Counted from the first letter of the stretch, positions 1-11,779 are shown. The stretch is DNA of 64,000 nucleotides from Norana najaformis (GCA_964023275.1 OZ029914.1:38478424-38542423), one strand, 5' to 3'. Translations and numbers: made by a program. The notes: generated from the sequence alone by a model not told the origin.

Positions 1-329
1 CGTTTGATGATATGATCAGTAATTTCTATTATTAATAATAATTTTTGTTGATGCTATAAATAAAAACTGTAATTCAACGATGAGCTACCCCTGTACTCGT
101 ACAATTCTTCAATTTCGTCGCTGAAGATAGGTTTGCTGCTACAGTAACTGGCCAAAGGTAATCAATTGTTCTGCATTCACTGAAAAGTCTGGATCTCGAT
201 ACTGTAATAAGCTAAAGAGGATTTTTAAACATTAAATTCCTAGCGAAGTTTATTTAGTAAGGATTTCGCTCGATCTTCAGAAGCAGTAGCCCTGTGCCGA
301 GTTTACAACCCCGTTTCAGGTAGGGATAT

Positions 330-930
330 TCTAAAGGGATAGTCTTGCTTAGACTCTCCTCGGACACATATGTTGTCAATCAATCAACTTGTGTCACGTT
401 GCTTACTCTGCTTGATGTAAGCCCAGCATTCGGAACGATCGACCACGATTTACTATTTACGCATCTTAGCACCATAAGCGTATTAGCATCATAGGGAATT
501 AGTGGTCATAGTCTTGGCTGGCTTTACTCCGTCTTTCCTGGATGGAAAGTGATGGTGGCCTTCAATTCTAACTGCACGGATTGACACAGTTCTATTCCAT
601 GTACCACAGAACTTAGTTCTCGAGTCGATCCTTTGCATCCTGTATATATCTAATCTAACTCAGAACATCACGGCTGTGGGAGCGCAGGTTTACCAGTACA
701 GCCTATACCGATGGTATTCAACTATGATGTACTTGCCATCAAACTGATGCGCTTGCCCCGTGTGTCGTATACGAAGACTATTATGGCCTAAGTGCGGGCA
801 TGGGTGTCTTCTAATCGGCTTTGGTTGAATCCGGCAAATACGTAATATGTCAGGCTCGGCACCCCCAAGACGCGGTCAAAAGACTGATAAAGAATCGATT
901 AAGTGGCAATTTTATGATTTTAATCAATAA
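330..930 (+). pseudogene. LINE reverse-transcriptase fragment (CR1/L2-like)
   Basis: Translating the + strand in broken frames gives reverse-transcriptase landmarks: LLDVSPAFGTIDHDLL near 409-456, then MVAFNSNCTD near 550-580, and a thumb-like stretch similar to RLWLNPAKTQYVWLGTP near 815-870. In non-LTR retrotransposons the D..AFDTIDH block carries the first catalytic aspartate region. Frames shift several times, so this is a dead 5'- and 3'-truncated copy. A related fragment of the same family lies at 51990-52570. Confidence 0.7.
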
Positions 931-1139
931 CTCGTCATTCATCTGGATGAAGAACTATATGTGACTGATTATGAGAATTCCATGTGCTATTCTGCTTCTA
1001 TCAGCTGAGTCAAAGACGGGGTATACGTGCTACCTAAAGCTTGCTGACACAGATAACCTTAAGCTTTTGAATTACGGAAGTTACAACCATGCAGGACGGG
1101 CAAAGTTATGGCTGTATCAGCTCTAGTCTGTGTTTGGTA

Positions 1140-1790
1140 ATACCCGAATTTATGCTCACATGCCTAGAGTCTTGTACATCATAAAATATTTGCGAAAAAC
1201 TCTACACTAGCTTCCTGTTGCACAATGATTAACATTCAAGAACTTTCTACAGGGAAGAGATTCAATTGTCGGCACTTCATCAGCATACCCCACATAGAGT
1301 TTTCTTCTAATATCAAATGAACCCTTTGAAATTCCTATCTGCACGTCATAATGATAGAAGGGTGAACAACCAAGTGGGAGGTTGGCTGCTGGAGCTATGC
1401 CATCCGTGGCGAAGGCTTCGGCCGATGAACCACCAAGGGCGACATGCGATTTGGAAAGGCTCACTAGGATCTACAAACAGCTATCTGACGCAGGAGGCAT
1501 ATACTGGGAGACACCCTGGGGCGAAAGAGGCTTATAAATTGGCCCCACGTGCTGCCTTACCCTGCCAAAAAAGTAATGATCACCACCCGTTACAATACCA
1601 AGAAATTTAGCAGGTAGTGGAGAAATATAAAGAAAGCAGATAACGAGGATAACGGTTTTCCTGTACAAAGACCTGCGACCGGCAAGAACGGAAATAGCAA
1701 AGCCTCTCAGGTTGTCAACCAACGAAACTCTTGCAATAATTAATGGAGATCGAAATGAATATTTATTTAATTGCAAAGAGTTAATATAGT
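1140..1790. other. unassigned spacer
   Basis: Overlapping open frames exist on both strands, but none has a recognisable domain or splice context. I see no gene or repeat boundary I can support here. Confidence 0.4.
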
Positions 1791-1794
1791 CGTA

Positions 1795-1975
1795 ATCGTA
1801 ATCTCGAGATTTCTACAGCGCCCAACGAAATACGAGTCGCGGGAACCAGCCTATTCACAGGCGCTCAGTCAAAACAAAAACCGATAGGCAAAAGGGTTCG
1901 GTTCCAGGTCAAGATCCAAGAGTCAGGCAGTCAGATAGTCGGACGGCTACGGAGGATGGTGTTTGATATTGAAGC
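1795..1975 (-). repeat. LINE 3' tail repeat, copy 1
   Basis: Minus-strand sequence directly downstream of the LINE RT ends in short ATTACG-like repeats (seen on + as cgtaatcgtaatctcgag). Closely similar sequence recurs on the + strand at 48762-48935 and 57240-57425 without the rest of the LINE, as expected for 5'-truncated copies of one family. Confidence 0.75.
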
Positions 1976-2215
1976 GAGAAGAGAAACAATGGGAAGAGGA
2001 AGAATCAGTATAAGATTTTTTTTCAAGAAATGTTTTCAGTCTTGAGTGAAAAACCAGCGCAGAAATTGAAAGAGGTGAAGTGTTGGTGAGTTCGTATAAT
2101 GGATCAGATAATTTTCCTAATAATGGCGAGAATTTTTTCCAGAGGGATGGGGCAGCTATGGCTAGGCAGCAATTTCAAAATTTTAAGGATGAGGTGACGG
2201 GAGGGCGAAGAAGTG

Positions 2216-2900
2216 TTAGGACAAACAAGGAGCGGGTTGAACGGAATGGTTGGATTGTAAATAATTGACGACGATGGGAGGATTGGGAGGACTGAACTCC
2301 ATTCGTTCTGGTATTTTAAGCCAGTGAAGTGAGATCAAAACAGGAGTGATGTGATAGTATTTGCGAGATTTGGTGACAGCACGAGCGAGAGCATTCTGAA
2401 TTGCTTGAAGGCGATTTTTCTGGGTTTTGACTATACTGAGCAAAAGTGAATTACAGTAATCAAGTTGTGCGTGGACTATCGATGTGGCGATGGTAGATGC
2501 AGTTTTGAAGTCAAGCATAGGGCGGATTCTGCGGAGTTCGCGGATGTGCATGAAGCAAGAGCGGGAAAGACGGGGGATATGATCAAAAAAGGAAAGGTAT
2601 TGGTCGATTATTGAGGACAGGAGAATTAGTACTAAATGTGTTGGTGGAGGCACAGTCCAAGGTGAGGGAGATAGAGGGGTCAGAAATTTTCTTCAGCTGA
2701 TCACGTAGGGCAAAAAGTATGAATTCCGTCTTAGATGGGTTCAGGCATAGGAGATTAGATGTCATCCAGGAGGAGATTTGTTTAACCACACAAAGAAGAG
2801 ATTTATAGAGTCGTTAGAATAATTCGGAGAGAAAGACATGAATAGTTGGATGTCATCAGCAAAGAGGTGATGGTCTACTGAGGATCCTTTACCCCTCAAA
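2216..2900 (-). pseudogene. LINE reverse transcriptase, C-terminal part (decayed)
   Basis: The minus strand gives HHLFADDIQLFMSFS near 2876-2832, which is the catalytic FADD block, then LLCLNPSKTEFILF near 2755-2715, RRIRPMLDFKTASTI near 2535-2490, LDYCNSLLLS near 2468-2440 and HITPVLISLHWLKIPERM near 2355-2303. This is the usual C-terminal order of CR1/L2 elements. It continues the RT that breaks off at 5290 on the far side of the piggyBac insertion. Confidence 0.85.
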
Positions 2901-3119
2901 TTACCAGAAATTTTTACACCACTGAATACCACTGGGATCAAAACGACCCCGATGTAAACTTGGGCAGTTTTGGTTTCAATTCAGTAACTGGTTAATAAGA
3001 ATAAAGTTTAAATTTAAAATGTATCATCGATTCACTGATATTATTATTTTTGGAACCAATAAATTTGTCAAGAATTGTTATCAAAATAACAAACATATAA
3101 ATTCAGATTGTTTAAACAA

Positions 3120-4933
3120 CGTTAGAGTCACGGCTTACAGCTGGTGCAAATGTTCTTTCAATGCTCTTTGCAAGCAGTACGCCCCCATTCAGTACAACTA
3201 ATGTATGTGTTTTTGTCTTTTTCCCTTGGGCAGTAGTCACAGAAAGCCCGTTTCTTGGCAGGTTTAACTGGTAACATAGGTATAGGTTGTTCAGCGACAG
3301 TATTTTGTTCAATTAACTCTTTACCAAGCTGTAATGGAAAGTGTCGTCTCCTGTGCTATGCTTGAACATGTCAATATGGATTTAGTGCAAGCCAGACAAC
3401 AAATCCGTTAATGGTACTAATGTCCAACATGCTATAGAATATTGCCATGGGCCAACGCCATGTCATTCGTTTTGTAGTGTACATATGAAGCATCTGATCT
3501 GCATTGCCAACAACACCTTTAGATGCATTATAGTCACGGATCATTACTGGTGTTTTCCAGGGTGGTTGTTATCAATCTGAGCTTCGTCGTGCAGCCTGCT
3601 GCTAAGGAAAACAACAACTTTACCTCTCTTTGGACAGTACGACACAAGTGTGGCATCATCTCGGAAGGCAAAGATGGAAGACAGTGTTTCGAGACCCTTT
3701 GAGTTTACGAACTCTGGAGGAAGTTCTTTTCTCTTTTTCCAGATGGTGCAGATCACAGTCATCTTTTTTGGACAGCTTCTGCACTAGACTAAGTCTGGTG
3801 AAAATGTTATCAGCTGTGACATTTCTACCAGAATCTTGCATGATGCTGGTCAGGTCAAGGTCAAACGTTCTCCTTGATTTTGTTCCCTGCTCTGACCTTC
3901 CTGTCTTCCGGTGTACACCTGCAGGCGATATACATAGGAGGTAATGCTGTCACAAAGCATCCAGAGCTTGATTCCATACTTGCCAGGATTACTTGGGATA
4001 TATTGTTTGAATGGTACTCGCCCAGGATATGTCAGCAACTGCTCATCAACAGTGACATTTTCATCTGGTTCTAAAGAATCCTGTAGCGTTTTTTCCCAAA
4101 TGTCAAATACTCTTCTTAAAGGCGCAAGTTTGTCAGGATCTTGACGTTCTCTTCTGCGCGCCGCATCATCAAATCTTAGGGCACGTGAGATCTTCTGGAA
4201 TCGATTTCTAGCCATGCTATTGATGAAAACTGGACGCCCATCGTCTGAACTCCACATCTGCTGTATTGCTTCATTCCTTGACTTGTATATGCCAGCCAAG
4301 ATAGAAAGCCCTAATAAACACAGGAGCTCCTTGTCAGAAATATTATTTCATGTTTCCCCATAGATGGCGCTGCCTTCCTCATTTGTCCACTTTGTATTTC
4401 TTTTAGGATAGGACTTCTCATAAATAGTTGGAAGGCTGTTAATCGATTGTCAACATTTTTTAAAGCAAATCTGGTTGGACCCGGAGACTGTGCATGACAT
4501 CTGCGGCTTTCTGCGGTTTTGAGGCTTGCTTGACGGCTGCCTTCTGCCATGAAGTTTTTCCATCTTTTGTTTGCCAAGATTTACGCTAATGACCCACTGA
4601 AGTTCTGTTTTCCGTTGTCACTGCAGAAGGGCTGTGAACGTTAGGCAGCGGCCTACGTCCTCTACTCCCTGCACGACCACGGGAGACGCCTCTTTCTCTA
4701 GCTCTTCCTCTTCCATTTGCATCACTATTCGCCACAGGTTTCACGGCTACTAGATGTTCAGGCTCGCTTTGATCACTGCCCTCGAATTCAGAGAAATCAA
4801 TACTTGCAGGCGATGGCTGATAATCATCTTCGCCTTCTTCCGAGTCGTCTACTGAAGCTTAAGATTGATCGCTGTGAAAATCTTGTAAAAGTAAAGTTCT
4901 TACTTCTTGTGCTGAATATTTACGTCCAACCAT
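3120..4933 (-). pseudogene. piggyBac transposase pseudogene, copy A
   Basis: The ATG at 4933-4931 (minus strand) starts MVGRKYSAQEV, followed after a stop by an acidic stretch and an RGR-rich segment (RGRARERGVSRGRAGSRGRR near 4706-4645). Next come FMRSPILKEIQ (4427-4395) and the best-kept block at 3850-4299. This block has RNRFQKISRALRFDD, NVTVDEQLLTYPGR (acidic residues of the DDE-type core), KQYIPSNPGKYGIKLWMLCD and VYRLQVYTG. After a frameshift come SGRNVTADNIFT (3840-3805), RKELPPEF, and finally a zinc-ribbon tail, FCDYCPREKDKN...CTEWGRTACKEH (near 3240-3155). Stops and frameshifts between blocks make it non-functional. Confidence 0.88.
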
Positions 4934-4980
4934 CTTTGTTTCATTCGTAGATGAATAAATGCGCAAGTATAACAGAACCA

Positions 4981-5006
4981 TTTGAGAGAGAGAAAGAGAG
5001 AGAGTA
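4981..5006. repeat. (GA)n simple repeat
   Basis: A short, nearly perfect GA-dinucleotide tract with one interrupting A, just 5' of the piggyBac A transposase start on the minus strand. Confidence 0.9.
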
Positions 5007-5289
5007 TGATCTAAACAAAAAGGTTTGATCGTGTATAATGAAATACACAAAATAATTATAATAGTTTCTCTTTGTAAATATACTTTCGAAAAATGAATTT
5101 CATTTAAATAAAAATGTATTTTATTATGTTAACATATGCCATAATCATACAGTTTACATTGGGGTCAAAAACGACCCCATTGGTACTCAGTGTATAAATG
5201 CAATATCTGCGCCAACTGGTGAAAGAAAATGCAGAATAAACCTCGGAATTTTGTATAAAACAGGAATACATATAAAGTCATAAAATTTC

Positions 5290-6480
5290 GTTTTGATATC
5301 ACTTATGGGGGCTGAGCAGTAGAAGGGGTCCAAGAACGGAACCTTGTGGAACTCTGCAAGTGAGAGGGCATGACTGAGAAGAGGCTTCCAACGTTTTGAC
5401 AGAAAAAGAGTGGTAGGGGAGATAAGAATGTATCCTTAGCAGAGCAGTTTCAGCAAAACCAAACCAGATTGAAAGTCGGTGGAGTAAGATATTGTGAGCT
5501 ATGGTGTCGAAAGCTGCAGAGATATCGAGGAGACAGAGGCAAGAAACCTGGTGATGAGAAATGGCAGAAACAAGTTTTTCTTTTAGAGAGATGTCAGCAG
5601 AGTTTCAGTTGAGTGGCGTTTAGAAAAACCAAAGTTGGTGGGTTAAGGAGTGAGTTAGAATCTAAATAGTCAATGATCCGAGAGAGGACAATCCGTTCAG
5701 TTAACTTAGAGGTGAGGTTAGAAACAGGCTGGTAGTTCGAAAGGATTTTCTTGTCAAGAGATGATTTCATGAGAAGATGGGTAACAAGAGAGTGTTTTTA
5801 TAGGAGGGGGAAATTACCCGTAGATAAGGAGAGATTAACTACTTTGATAATGATTGGGACAAGGACTGGCACAGTCTTTCAGTAAGGAGGTGGGTATAGG
5901 TTTAAGTTCGCATTGTTTCTTTGGAAGTGATTTTAACAGGTGTAATATTTCAAACTCTGATGTGGGTTGAAGGACAGGTAGTGAGGATCCAGATGGGGAG
6001 GGTGGGAATCATGAGTGGGGGAGGGAGCATCATCAGGTTGGTTATTGGAGGTTTTGGGAAGGAAGGATTGAAGAGAGAGGCGGAAGGTGCTAATTTTTTT
6101 CGAAAAGAAAGAACAAAACGAGGCGGCTATGGAAGAAGACGGAAGAGAATTTGGAAGTGGACTGGATGGAGGAGTTGGTTTATGGTTTTCCAGAGAAGGC
6201 GAGGGCTAGAGGATCGAGAGCGAAAATGAGGAGTAAAAACTCTGTTTAGCAGCATTAAGAAGGTGATGGTATTTATTTATTGCAGATTTAAAGGCAGAAA
6301 GAAGTTGGCCATCTCTGGTGCGTTTGTAAGTGCGTTCAAGGCGTCGCCGGAAAGATTTGAAGGCCTGGAGATAGGAATTGTACCAAGGACTGTTAGAGTG
6401 AGAGCTGGATTTGGTAATAACAGGCGTATGTTTGTCAAGGATGGTGGAAAGAGTGGTGTTGTAGGAAGATAGTAGGTCAT
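5290..6480 (-). pseudogene. LINE reverse transcriptase, N-terminal part (decayed)
   Basis: On the minus strand this gives NYQPVSNLTSKLTERIVLSR near 5735-5675, LLDISAAFDTIAHNILLHRL near 5540-5480, and VPQGSVLGPLL near 5345-5312, the standard order of RT blocks 2, 3 and 4. Reading continues briefly (ISDIKTKF) and then stops at the piggyBac insertion. The rest of the RT is at 2216-2900. Several frame changes are needed to read it. Confidence 0.8.
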
Positions 6481-6539
6481 CAAGGGAGGAAGATGGTTTT
6501 AAAGCGAGGTCAGAACAGAAGATCTATTGCATGAAGGCT

Positions 6540-7270
6540 TCAACATTTATTGAACTAATGCGACAAAACGAATGAAAGACAGGATCAGGATGTGGAGTCG
6601 GAAGAATGTTAAGACATGTAAAAATGGGGTAATGATCAGATGGTATGTCAAAAGAGAAAGATGTATCAGGTGATAAACTGGAGAATGATGTGATAATGAG
6701 GCCAAGTGTGTGATTTTGAGTGTGGGTGGGAAATTTGACATGTTGAACCAGATTAGTTGAAGATAATAAGGTGAGGAATTCAGAAGCTAATGTGTCAGAG
6801 GAGTTATCGACATGTATATTGAAGTCACCTGTGATCAGAAATTCATGAGGTGTAGTGGTGGCAGTGGAGAGGAGGGTGGTAAATTATTTCAAGAAGACTG
6901 TTGGAGGACTTGAATATGAAGAGGAGGCTGGAGGGCGATATACATTAAAGATAGTCAGATTTGTGTGAGGAAGTTTAAGCGTAACTGATGCACATTCAAA
7001 AGAGTGGAAACAGTAACCAGGTGAGTCTAAAACTGTGGCAGGTTCTCGGATCAGAAAGGCAATACTATCATCAGTTGGATTTAAATGGCAAGATGATTTG
7101 CAAGGACGAGGTGTACTGTAAAGATGGTAGCCAGGAGGAATAAAGTCTTCATATTGAGCAAGGGTTGTGTTTAAATTAAACCAGGTTTCAGATAAGGCAA
7201 ATATGTCAGGCAGGTGAGAGGAGAGGGCTATATCACTAATTTCTTGGGAATGTGCAGGATGCAGTAATGA
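6540..7270 (-). pseudogene. LINE endonuclease domain (decayed)
   Basis: The minus strand encodes pieces of an apurinic-type (exonuclease-endonuclease-phosphatase) endonuclease: ALSETWFN near 7185-7160, NVYRPPASS near 6945-6918, the signature ITGDFNIHVD near 6842-6813, and a terminal SDHYPIFTC near 6640-6610. These match the catalytic D-x-N and SDH motifs of LINE endonucleases that nick the target site. Interrupting stops make it a pseudogene. Confidence 0.8.
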
Positions 7271-8177
7271 TCGAATATTTAGCGTGCAAATAAATTAAGA
7301 AGCGGCTGTTGTCTGTATTTTTAATATTGTCGGGGATCCTGGAGGATAAAATTCTGGAAGGAGGAGGATAGGTAGGAGGGGTGAAGGAGGAGGACATGGA
7401 TAAAAATTCAGTGAGCCAGGATTTGGGTGGATGTTCCGGACATCAACATGTTGAAGATGGTATGGCGGGTGAGGTACTGACTGCAGTGGTAGCCCTGAGA
7501 GATGAACTTAGGAAGAACGATAAAGGAATAAAAAACATGTCCATACTGCATAGTCGCTGTGCCAAATTGGGCGCAGTAAAAATGCTTGGCTGTTGGAATA
7601 ATGTAGGGCAAGACGGTGTGTAGGAATTGGCATCTGATATGGAAGGCGATCATGCAACGTAGGCCGAAAATAAGAAGAATGATTGAATTGTACATTATGT
7701 TAACTAAGATGACGTGGCCGTTAGATGAAGCTAAAATGGCGGAAGGTAAAGACGGAAGGCGAACAATGGGTGCAAAAAGGACAAAACTTAGGCGAACCTT
7801 AAGTTGATTAAAAGTTGAAACAAATTGGAACGGATTCATCAAAGAAAGAGCATAAATCCGGTAAGAAAGGAAAATTAAGAGATTCAAAATAGACGCCTAA
7901 AAGTTAGAAAATACAGATTTGAAAAATAAAGCGCAGACTCCGCGACGCTGGTCCTCTGCTGATATAAGTACATGTACGTCGAACGTGAGAATATGCGCTT
8001 GGTCAGCTGGATATATTACTCCATCCACTTAAAAATGCTAGGTGGAGCATCATAGGACTGTTAGAGGTCAGATGGACTGGAACGGAGGATCGACCATGAC
8101 GAGTATATGTAATGTACTCACGATGGTCATTTGGGAGACTCGGAGAGATTTGCCCTGATAGTGAAAAGGGAAGTGAC

Positions 8178-8185
8178 CAAAGCAC
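8178..8185. repeat. hAT target-site duplication, left copy
   Basis: CAAAGCAC immediately precedes the hAT end and is repeated exactly at 9544-9551. Confidence 0.92.
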
Positions 8186-9543
8186 CAGGGATGGGCAGTA
8201 ATTTAATTGATGTAAGTGAAATTACGTAGTTTGTAATTGAATTACATTTTTTCATGTAATTTGTAATTTCAAAATACTTGTTGTAAAACCAAATTACTTT
8301 CATTCGTTTAATCATGTTCCAATTCTTTGTCTCGAAAATTCCTCTTACTTATTTTATGAATAAATCAGAATAAGAGTGGCAGCATTAAAGTTAAAGTACG
8401 AGAGTAAAATGTTGATCCGACATGGTATGGTGCTCTTTTGGCCAAAAGCCTGAGAAATATGAAAGCATAAAAACAACTAGATAGAACAACCTGCAACTAA
8501 ACCTAGAACAAGGGTCTCCAAAATTCATAATATGCTGCAACAGTTGATGAACAATCTAGATCTATCATGCTTAAAGTATGTCAGGTTGAGCTTCATGTAT
8601 GAGTTCATCCAGATATTGAAGCCTATCGCTACTGGTTTGGATAGGTTGCAGGGTCAACATAGCTGCTGTTACAGACAACTCCTATAAACTATATTAGTCA
8701 TTCAAACAAAATTCATGACCTTGCAGTCAAATAATTTCCATCACGGTGGCCCTCTTCCTGATGCAGTTACACGTGGACTTTGCCAACATTTTCAATCTTT
8801 TCCCAAACTAAGATCAGATGTAGGCCTGCAGAATGCAATCCTTTCTATAGTCACTACACTAATCCATCTTTCAAATTACATTGGCTACCTCCACAGTTTG
8901 AAGACCAGCGAAAACAAATACAGGACTTACTGGTAACAATATCTGGAAATGTCGTCAGTAATGAACAAAACAATAGGCCCACTAGTGGTGGGGAAAAGGT
9001 GAGGAAGTTGATGAATTATTTGGTTTTAGCAGTGAAAAAATATACAGGGCCACAAGTTCTGCAACAAGAGACAAAAACGAATTAGAACTATTGCAGTATC
9101 TCGAAGATTACCGAAAATAACTAATGATGCTTCACAGCTGCCCAGCTGTAAAGAAATTATTTGTACAATTCAATGCTGACCTTCCTTTGCCTGCAGCGAT
9201 AGAAAGACTTTAGTTTTGCAGGTATGATTGTAAGGCTCAACAGACGCCGTTTGTCAGATAAACTATATGAACAGCTGTTGCTTCTTAAAGAAAATTAAAT
9301 TTAAAGTTTCAGACAGTGTCATGCAAAATAAAAGGTGTAAAGAAAGCACGTGTTTCTTGTTTCACGTTCGTGAAATTGGTGTAAGTAATTTGTAATTTTA
9401 CTATTTTGAAATTACATAATTTGTAATTTGTATTTTCGATCGAAATTCTAAAGTAATTTGTAATTGGTAATTGAATTACATTTTAAAAGTAATTTGTAAT
9501 TTGTAATTCAATTACATTTTACTGTATAATTTGCCCACCCCTG
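8186..9543 (+). mobile_element. hAT-family DNA transposon, 1358 bp
   Basis: It starts CAGGGATGGGCAG and ends TTTGCCCACCCCTG, the imperfect inverted ends typical of hAT elements (CAGGGGTGGGCA). It is flanked by a perfect 8-bp duplication CAAAGCAC. Both ends are rich in the repeated word taatttgtaatt (8220-8300; 9370-9525), as in many hAT subterminal regions. Only a shortened, broken transposase C-terminal region remains inside, so it was either deleted after insertion or moved by another element's enzyme. Confidence 0.93.
8715..9297 (+). pseudogene. hAT transposase C-terminal remnant
   Basis: Broken plus-strand frames give a segment with NPSFKLHWLPPQFEDQRKQI (near 8867-8926), then PAVKKLFVQFNADLPLPAAI (9142-9201), a stop, and FAGMIVRLNRRRLSDKLYEQ (9218-9277) followed by LLLLKEN and a stop. 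The last blocks are the hAT dimerisation region (pattern N..LP.SAA.ERLFS.AG), with ERLFSFAG here broken by a stop and frameshift. The N-terminal BED finger and most of the catalytic core are missing. Confidence 0.82.
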
Positions 9544-9551
9544 CAAAGCAC
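9544..9551. repeat. hAT target-site duplication, right copy
   Basis: Exact second copy of CAAAGCAC, directly after the CCCCTG end of the hAT element. Confidence 0.92.
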
Positions 9552-9835
9552 TGATTGGATATAACACAGTTAGGTCAAGTATGTCCTTGTATTCAAACGA
9601 CACGTGTCAGCTGATTCAAAGGAAGCGTCTGGCCAGGCTGTGTGCCGGGAGAGAAGAATACAGGATCTGTAGGAGTGCAGAGCTACCCTGAGACGCGAAT
9701 GCCAGCTGTGGGCAGACGAAAAGACGAGCGAAGCTGAGGCCGCTCTCCACAAAGGACACCTGAAGGACGCATTCGCCAACTTTTGGAAGCTGCGCTTGGT
9801 AATACCACGAGTTTCCAGCCCTATAAAAAGCTCGA

Positions 9836-11347
9836 ATGGCCACCTTCTCTGCGATAAGACGCGTAAGATCCAGCCGTGAAGAGAATATTATGAAGATCAT
9901 TTTAACCATGCCCGGCCGCCTGCATCAAAGCTTTCAAACTATAAAAGCTGATCCATCAACTGGCTGCTCACTACTAACGGATCAAGAGGAGGCTGCTGAA
10001 GTACACCGGCTGAAGAATGGAAAGGCCCAGGAGTCTGCCGCATATCAGCCGAGATGCTTAAAGCCGGGGGAGAACCAGTTACAAGGTGACTCACTCGCGT
10101 GTTTAAGGGCGCCTGGAGCTCTGCCTCGGTTTCGAGTGATAGGATTAGAGGAATCATCCTCTCTTTTTATTAAGATAAGCAGCCTTGTAATGCAGCCGCA
10201 GGAATTGCAAGGTCTATCACGGCATCACCCGGCTATCATGGTCCGTCAAGGTCTTTGCTGGCATCTTCCTTTCACGGGCTAAGAGGCATTTGCTATAGCT
10301 GAGACGCAGCGAACAGAGCGGCTTCACCTCCGGGAGGTCAAATATTGATCGCATTTCTCCCTGAACGGCTTAATTAAAACTAGAAGAGAGTTCTGGCTAC
10401 CGCTATGGAGTGCCTATGTTGGTCTGAAGGTAGTCTTTGATTCTGTTGATCATGATGCCAACTGGAGGCTGCTTCTGTCTCAGGGGTTTCCAGAGAAGAT
10501 TGTTGGCCTAATGAAGAATTTTTGTGCGCAGACATGCTGAGCGCAGTTCGCATTGATGATGAAACATAAGAATGGTTCAGGGTGGATAGCGGAGTTATAG
10601 AATGGCTCCTGACCTGTTGAGCACCCAGTGAATAAGGTCATGGAGGAAACTGTGGAGCAAGGACAGCCGGGTGCAGATATTGGATAGGAGCGGTTCATTG
10701 ACCTGAATTATGCCGATGTCGTGGCTCTCCTTGTCGTAGTGCTTGAAATTCTGGTCATATCTTTGGAGATAATGGACCAGGAGGCGCATAAATTCCGACT
10801 TGAGAACAACTCGGCCAAAACAAAAATCCAGACTACAGTAGAACACTGCCCAATATCGGACTATGTGAGGGTGGCGGGAAACCAGGTGAAGTTGGTTCAT
10901 GGGTTTTCCTACATCGATTCCCATGTCGAGGTTGATGGCGGCAGTGCATCTAAGGTCCGGTGGCACAAAATAATCCGAAACTGCGCCTGCTGCTGTCGTA
11001 TAGATGGAGCAGAGACCTGGACACTTAACAAGGGTCTGGGGGGGAAGCTCGACGCCTTCCAGCGGTGGTGCCTCAGGAGGTTTCTGCGCATTCCCTACAC
11101 AGCGCATATAACCAATGGAGAAATATCTCACCGCACGAGGCACGTCCGAGTGTCGGAGATGATTGAACAAAGAGGCTCCTGCTGTTTGAACCCATCGCGC
11201 GCTGCGAAGGTGACTAAAATCATGCCAGGGCCTTGCTAGCAATGATTTTTGGCCCTCCGAGGACAAGAACAGTGGAAGCTGACCTGAGCCCATTGAACTT
11301 TGGGTTACATAGGGCCTGGAGACGAGCACAGAATACAGGCAGTTCAC
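9836..11347 (+). pseudogene. RTE-type reverse transcriptase, middle to C-terminus (decayed)
   Basis: Pieces in order on the + strand: SSREENIMKIILTMPGR, DPSTGCSLLTDQEEAAEVH, VCLKVVFDSVDHDANW near 10420-10465, YADVVALLVVVLEILVISLE near 10708-10770, VRVAGNQVKLVHGFSYIDSH near 10866-10925, AETWTLNK, LRRFLRIPYTAHITN near 11073-11117, and finally LSPLNFGLHRAWRRAQNTG near 11285-11340. The A/F-A-D-D catalytic box reads YADVV, so one catalytic aspartate codon is altered. In-frame stops and shifts make it a pseudogene. Confidence 0.78.
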
Positions 11348-11393
11348 AATACTTTATGGAAACAGCAACGCTCCAGATAGGAAGAAGCCATAG

Positions 11394-11444
11394 ATGATGA
11401 TGATGACGACGAAGACGACAACATTGACGATGATGACGATGATA
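11394..11444. repeat. (GAT/GAC)n tail
   Basis: A run of gatgatgatgatgacgacg-type triplets directly after the LINE coding end. RTE-type LINEs commonly end in such short tandem repeats, so I read this as the element's 3' tail. Confidence 0.8.
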
Positions 11445-11779
11445 ATGAGCCCTAGGTAAATTTGAATTTGGAGAAGAGAACGAAAGAGAAGAAAGCCTAC
11501 TAAACTACTGTCTGAACAAAACTTTTATTGTGATGACATGGCATTGTACTAAAGAAAAGTGAACAGAAAATGAACATGGCAATCACCAGATCGCAGAACA
11601 TGAAACATATTAGACTTCATACTAATACTAGTTATTAGGAGGTGGAAAGCAGTGTTTTAATGTGCCGAGCATTTCTAAGCCAGATGTTACATTTGATCGT
11701 AAATTGGATACATTGAAAATGGCTGCAAAAGAATCAAACTGAAAACTATCCACAGATAAATACTTGGAAGAAGATTTGA

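Larger units (their letters stand above)
2920..5192 (-). mobile_element. piggyBac-family DNA transposon, copy A
   Basis: Inverted ends begin CACTGAATACC at 2920 and, on the other strand, CACTGAGTACC ending at 5192. Just inside each is a short palindrome-like ggggtc...gacccc motif (2935-2950; 5161-5178). The interior encodes a decayed piggyBac transposase on the minus strand. The expected TTAA target duplication is not recognisable, so the exact ends may have decayed. The element sits in the RT of the 1795-7900 LINE, so it is younger than that LINE. Confidence 0.8.
1795..7900 (-). mobile_element. CR1/L2-type non-LTR retrotransposon, interrupted by piggyBac
   Basis: Read on the minus strand, the element runs from an endonuclease region (about 7270-6540) through reverse transcriptase (about 5760-5290, then 2900-2216) to a 3' tail near 1975-1795. 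The order endonuclease, RT, short terminal repeat-like tail is that of LINEs. A piggyBac element at 2920-5192 splits the RT between the VPQGSVLGPLL block and the FADD catalytic block. Many stops and frameshifts show that it is inactive. The 5' boundary near 7900 is approximate: 7270-7900 has no recognisable domain and may be 5' UTR or ORF1. Confidence 0.8.
7910..11450 (+). mobile_element. RTE-type non-LTR retrotransposon, interrupted by hAT
   Basis: Plus-strand LINE. Its endonuclease part lies at about 7930-8177, with LLEVRWTGTED-like and, directly before the break, EKGSD/VKREVTKAL-like sequence. The coding similarity resumes at 9552 with LIGYNTV. RT pieces follow: ADPSTGCSLLTDQEEAAEVH (9948-10008), a YADVVALLVV block near 10708, NSAKTKIQTTVEHCP near 10811-10855, and AETWTLNKGLGGKLDAFQRW near 11010-11070. 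The C-terminus matches the RTE-style ending and runs into a (GAT)n tail at 11394-11444. There are many frameshifts. The hAT element at 8186-9543 splits it. Confidence 0.8.
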
